Assembly (NCBI RefSeq): GCF_947507565.1
Contig: NC_089194.1
Coordinates: forward strand, 1,922,001-1,986,000
DNA from: Oscarella lobularis
Taxonomy: Eukaryota; Porifera; Homoscleromorpha; Homosclerophorida; Oscarellidae
Direction of reading: 5' to 3'
DNA: 64,000 bases
In this document: piece after piece, positions 61,095-64,000 of the stretch
How the letters are laid out: each line of letters opens with the position of its first letter
Numbering within the stretch: the first letter of the stretch is position 1
The notes under the pieces: generated by a model
Told to the model about the DNA's origin: nothing
The model's database searches: none
Seen by the model: the letters and a program-made list of their open reading frames with translations, nothing else
Program-made: the position numbers and the translations under genes

Positions 61095-63100
61095 ATGCGT
61101 TTGGTGACGTTTCTCGTCGTCTCTCTCGTTCTTCTCAATGTTTACGACACAGGTATATATATAGTAGACTCTCTGAAACTAAGGCTAGGGGACTCTGATG
61201 CGTTTAGATGCGGTTCTTTGTTATCGTTCAAGGCGATGCAAAGCGGATACACTGAGAGGAAAAGCGAACATGAAAAAATCGGATTGCTGTGAGGAGGGAG
61301 GCAAAGCCTTTCAAAAACAAGCCAATGGCCCTTGCGTAAAACTCAAATGTACGCGTATAACCGCGGGCACATTCTACTAGTAGTATCTATATGGGAACTG
61401 AAAGGTTCTGATACGTGTTGGACTCCTTGGAGCGACTGGGATTATTGCGCTCTCGATTCCACCGATCCCCGTTATGACGCGGGGGTGCGTGGTGTCCGAA
61501 CCCAAAGGCGACTTTCAAAGAGTACGAGAAGTTGCAACGAACGAAAAAAAGTCGAGAAGAGAAGCGAGAACGTGCAGATTAACGACTTACCGCAAGACGC
61601 GAAGTTTTGCCCGGGTAAGAACATGCAATTGATGAACGCGAGATCGGCAAGGGGGAGAATCCACTTGGGGGGTCTTGTAGTTGATGGGGGCTGGAGCAAT
61701 TGGAGCCCCTTCGGTGACTGCGACGCCGTGCTCAAGTGCAGCGAAAAGGAAAGAAAAAATCGTCACGGTAACCGAATGCGAAACAGAACGTGCACGAATC
61801 CAGAGCCGAAACACGGGGGAAAGACATGCGTGGGCGAGACAGAGAATACGGAACATTGTTATCTAGAGAATTGTCCAGGTTTGTATAGACAAAAAATGAT
61901 TCCTTTTTGTTATCGAGAGCGAATTTTAATTTAGTTCACGGGGGATTCTGTAACTTTTCCGAATGGTCCCAGTGTTCGAGTTCGTGCACACAGTTCGGAC
62001 AAGTTCCAACGGGATTTCGTCAGCGATGCCGACGATGCGAGTGCCCCGCGCCGAAATACGGTGGAGACGATTGCGAAGGAACTACGCACGAAGTCGACGC
62101 CTGTCCGGGGAACTACTGCCCAGGTATTTACAGATATATGCATGATATTTTATTGATTTATTGATTTTTTCAAGTTAACGGGGTTTGGAGCAGTTGGACT
62201 GCGTGGAGCCCGTGCTCTACTACGTCAAGCGGATGGGGAACGAAACTTCGGCAACGAGAATGCGATCCGCTTCCGCGTTTCGGCGGGAATATGTGCAGCG
62301 GATCGAAAGTCGAAGAGACGTATTGCAGAAACGATGATGAGTTCGCCGTGTGCCCGTACGCAAGTGCAAGAAATCGTCGAGTCGTCGCAGACGAGTCAGG
62401 TTCAGGGTCAGGGTCAGATTTAGTGTCAGAGTCAGGGTCAGAGTCAGGGTCAGAGTCAGGGTTGGAATCCGGCGGCGAATCGGGGGAATCAGGCGACGGC
62501 GACGGCGACGGCGACGATTCGTGCGTTAATCCGTGGGATTTGGACACAGATGGAGAATCAGGTAGCGGCACAAGTGGCGGAAGTGCACTAGACTATGAAA
62601 GCGGAACTAGTGGAATAAGCGGAAGCGGCCCGGCGAGCCAGCGCAACGTCTACAAGAACGAACAACTCGCTCAGTGCTGCCGTAGCGGCTTCTACTACAA
62701 TCACACGTGCTGTTCGTTTCCCGTCAAAGGAATCGGTTTGGGCGAAAGTGAGAGCGGTTCGGGGGGCGAGAGCGGCGATTCCGCACCCGGTTGCGTGGCA
62801 ACGGCACCAGGCGACGAAAACGCCAATTTCGATTTGAATACATTGGAATGCGTTTCGTTGAGCGGATTGAGATTATGCGACGGAAGTGAAAACGTCGTCG
62901 ACGTTTCCGGTTCGGGTGGGTCGGCTGATGGCCCGGATGCCGTCTCCGGATCGGGGTCGTCGGGGTCGGGGTCGAATCGCACGAAACGGAGTGCGAAGAC
63001 GGATTTACGTCATCGACGACGTCATTCGCGTCGACGTCGACGATCGCGACCGAATTTCGACGACGAGGATTACGAAGACGTCGTCTTTACGAGTCTTTGA
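61095..63100 (+). CDS. Secreted thrombospondin type-1 repeat protein with Ser-Gly-rich (proteoglycan-like) tail
   Basis: Six exons, all phase 1: 61095-61152, 61208-61348, 61405-61614, 61681-61878, 61935-62123, 62175-63100; 573 aa. Signal peptide MRLVTFLVVSLVLLNVYDTG, a Cys-containing segment (LCYRSRRCK, KKSDCCEEGG), then four TSP1 repeats with Trp ladders: CWTPWSDWDYC, GGWSNWSPFGDC, CNFSEWSQCSSSC and VWSSWTAWSPC. The rest is about 250 residues rich in SGSG/ESGSES, many fitting acidic Ser-Gly glycosaminoglycan attachment sites, interrupted by short Cys segments (AQCCRSGFYYNHTCC). NRTKRSAKT is a dibasic, furin-type site, followed by an Arg-rich run and an acidic DDEDYEDVVF tail. Probably an extracellular matrix proteoglycan. 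No exact family is recognised. Confidence 0.83.
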
Positions 63101-63706
63101 ACTGTTGCCTAGACTAGTGCTGTGCTGTGGCTGTTCGTTTGCAAGTTAATAGCATGTTTTGATGTTCGTGTGTGCGCCGGCTTTTGTGTGTAAAATAAAA
63201 ACGAATGGGGGCCCCCCATGCAGGAAGAGACGCGGAACTAGAACTTACCTTGCAGAGAAGCCTTGCATACGTAACGAAGCCGTCGTTTCAAATGCGACCA
63301 TTGTATGGTTTCGGTCTTTTTCTCCCGTATTCGTCTTCGTGACGTCATGCTATGCGTGCGCATCCCTTTTTCAATTGACGTAGAAAAATTGATCTTGACC
63401 TTTATTAAAAAAATTTCCTTTGGTACGTGAAACGCAAAACCTTATCCTTTGTCTTTGATAAGCTCCGTAGAGTATTATTGATTTCCTATTTTCTATGCAT
63501 TCTAAAAGTTAGCAATTATATAAAAGTCTGACGAGAGAAATCCTACCAGATTCGAATCCGAAGGCTTTTCGTCTATTCCAATCTAAAATTCCCGAAGAAA
63601 CTTATCAAAAACTTATATAATAAAGACTTTGAGCCCCATACCTTTACTCCTAGCTGAAGTAACGTATCCAGAACGCTAGATTTCAATCTAAAACGAAAAC
63701 CACGCG
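63101..63706. other. Convergent gap after the TSP1 gene
   Basis: AAAATAAAAACG near 63190 is a likely poly(A) signal for the TSP1 gene. On the right, minus-strand 3-prime flank of the partial gene. A palindrome GTGACGTCAT occurs near 63340. Nothing coding is seen. Confidence 0.45.
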
Positions 63707-64000
63707 TCAAAGATCACTGCTGAAAAAAAATTCACGACGAAAAAACCTTTCCGCTTCCATTTCGAGTGAATCCAAGCAAGCAATTGCTTCCTCCGCTTGA
63801 GGACCAAGAGAAAACTCCTCAAAATCATCCTTATCATCAGCATCATCCTCTTGAAAATCTTCCCCACTATCCATCATATCCACTTCCATCGTTTCCAGAA
63901 CACGATACGCTTCCAACAATTCATCAACAGTCACAAATTGCCGAAAATGTTTTGTTAACGACACTTTGTCGACTTTGTTTCTTTTTTCTTCGTTTTGAGG
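63707..64000 (-). CDS. C-terminal part of an unrecognised gene, cut by the window edge
   Basis: Open on the minus strand from the edge (64000) to a stop at 63707-63709. The readable part is Lys/Arg-rich (KRNKVDK), then TKHFRQFVTVDELLEAYRVL, an acidic stretch (EDFQEDDADDKDDFEEF), and ends RREFFFSSDL. No domain recognised. A splice acceptor may lie within the first 40 bases from the edge (AAG before TGTCGTTAAC on the minus strand). Confidence 0.45.
   Translation of the reverse strand, partial: PQNEEKRNKVDKVSLTKHFRQFVTVDELLEAYRVLETMEVDMMDSGEDFQEDDADDKDDFEEFSLGPQAEEAIACLDSLEMEAERFFRREFFFSSDL

Noticed and set aside
63535-63570. GATTCGAATCC resembling a tRNA T-arm
   Set aside because: No acceptor stem, D-arm or anticodon arm around it on either strand.

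Overview
The window is eukaryotic. Nearly every gene is split into many short exons by very small introns (mostly 45-70 bp, often built from TTAATTAA) with canonical GT-AG borders, and gene density is high. The gene set is metazoan (PPP4R4, CDKL, HIF/SIM-type bHLH-PAS, DOCK1-type GEF, MAN1/LEMD3, thrombospondin repeats, Ly6/uPAR, Death domain, CCP/Sushi). The compact layout and moderately divergent orthologues suggest a non-bilaterian animal. A sponge is my best guess, but that is inference and not proven by the sequence.

Layout. 0-11 kb: two tandem secreted F-type-lectin/CCP (Sushi) genes, each preceded by a copied leader that carries the first codons of PPP4R4 as a 12-codon upstream ORF. 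11-13.7 kb: a broken PPP4R4 5-prime copy, a complete CDKL kinase gene on the minus strand, and a decayed lectin exon. 13.7-17.3 kb: intact PPP4R4 (20 exons, about 851 aa). 17.5-20.5 kb: a HIF/SIM-like bHLH-PAS gene. 20.7-21.0 kb: a nested-hairpin MITE. 22-45 kb: four minus-strand paralogues sharing an ankyrin-array front end, ordered (plus coordinates) Ank-kinase, Ank-Death, Ank-Death, Ank-kinase. The second and third are separated by a stack of mobile elements: a 435-bp palindromic MITE containing an Ngaro-type tyrosine-recombinase retrotransposon, plus a small second MITE. 45.5-46.4 kb: a Ly6/uPAR GPI-type protein gene; a broken copy lies at 40.9 kb. 46.8-56.6 kb: DOCK1-class gene (minus). 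57.2-57.9 kb: an unrecognised spliced ORF. 58.3-60.7 kb: MAN1/LEMD3-type inner nuclear membrane protein (minus). 61.1-63.1 kb: secreted TSP1/Ser-Gly-rich protein. 63.7 kb to the end: a partial minus-strand gene.

The most system-like part is the 22-46 kb cluster. Interchangeable ankyrin arrays, built from repeated three-exon units, are joined to either a Death domain or an atypical TKL kinase. All four genes share a regulatory block with CACGTG sites and a conserved intron-1 inverted repeat. With the secreted lectin/CCP genes and the Ly6 protein the window looks like an expanding innate-recognition and signalling neighbourhood; the functional link is inference. No rRNA, tRNA or CRISPR array was seen. 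All assignments come from reading translations by eye; no database search was run.
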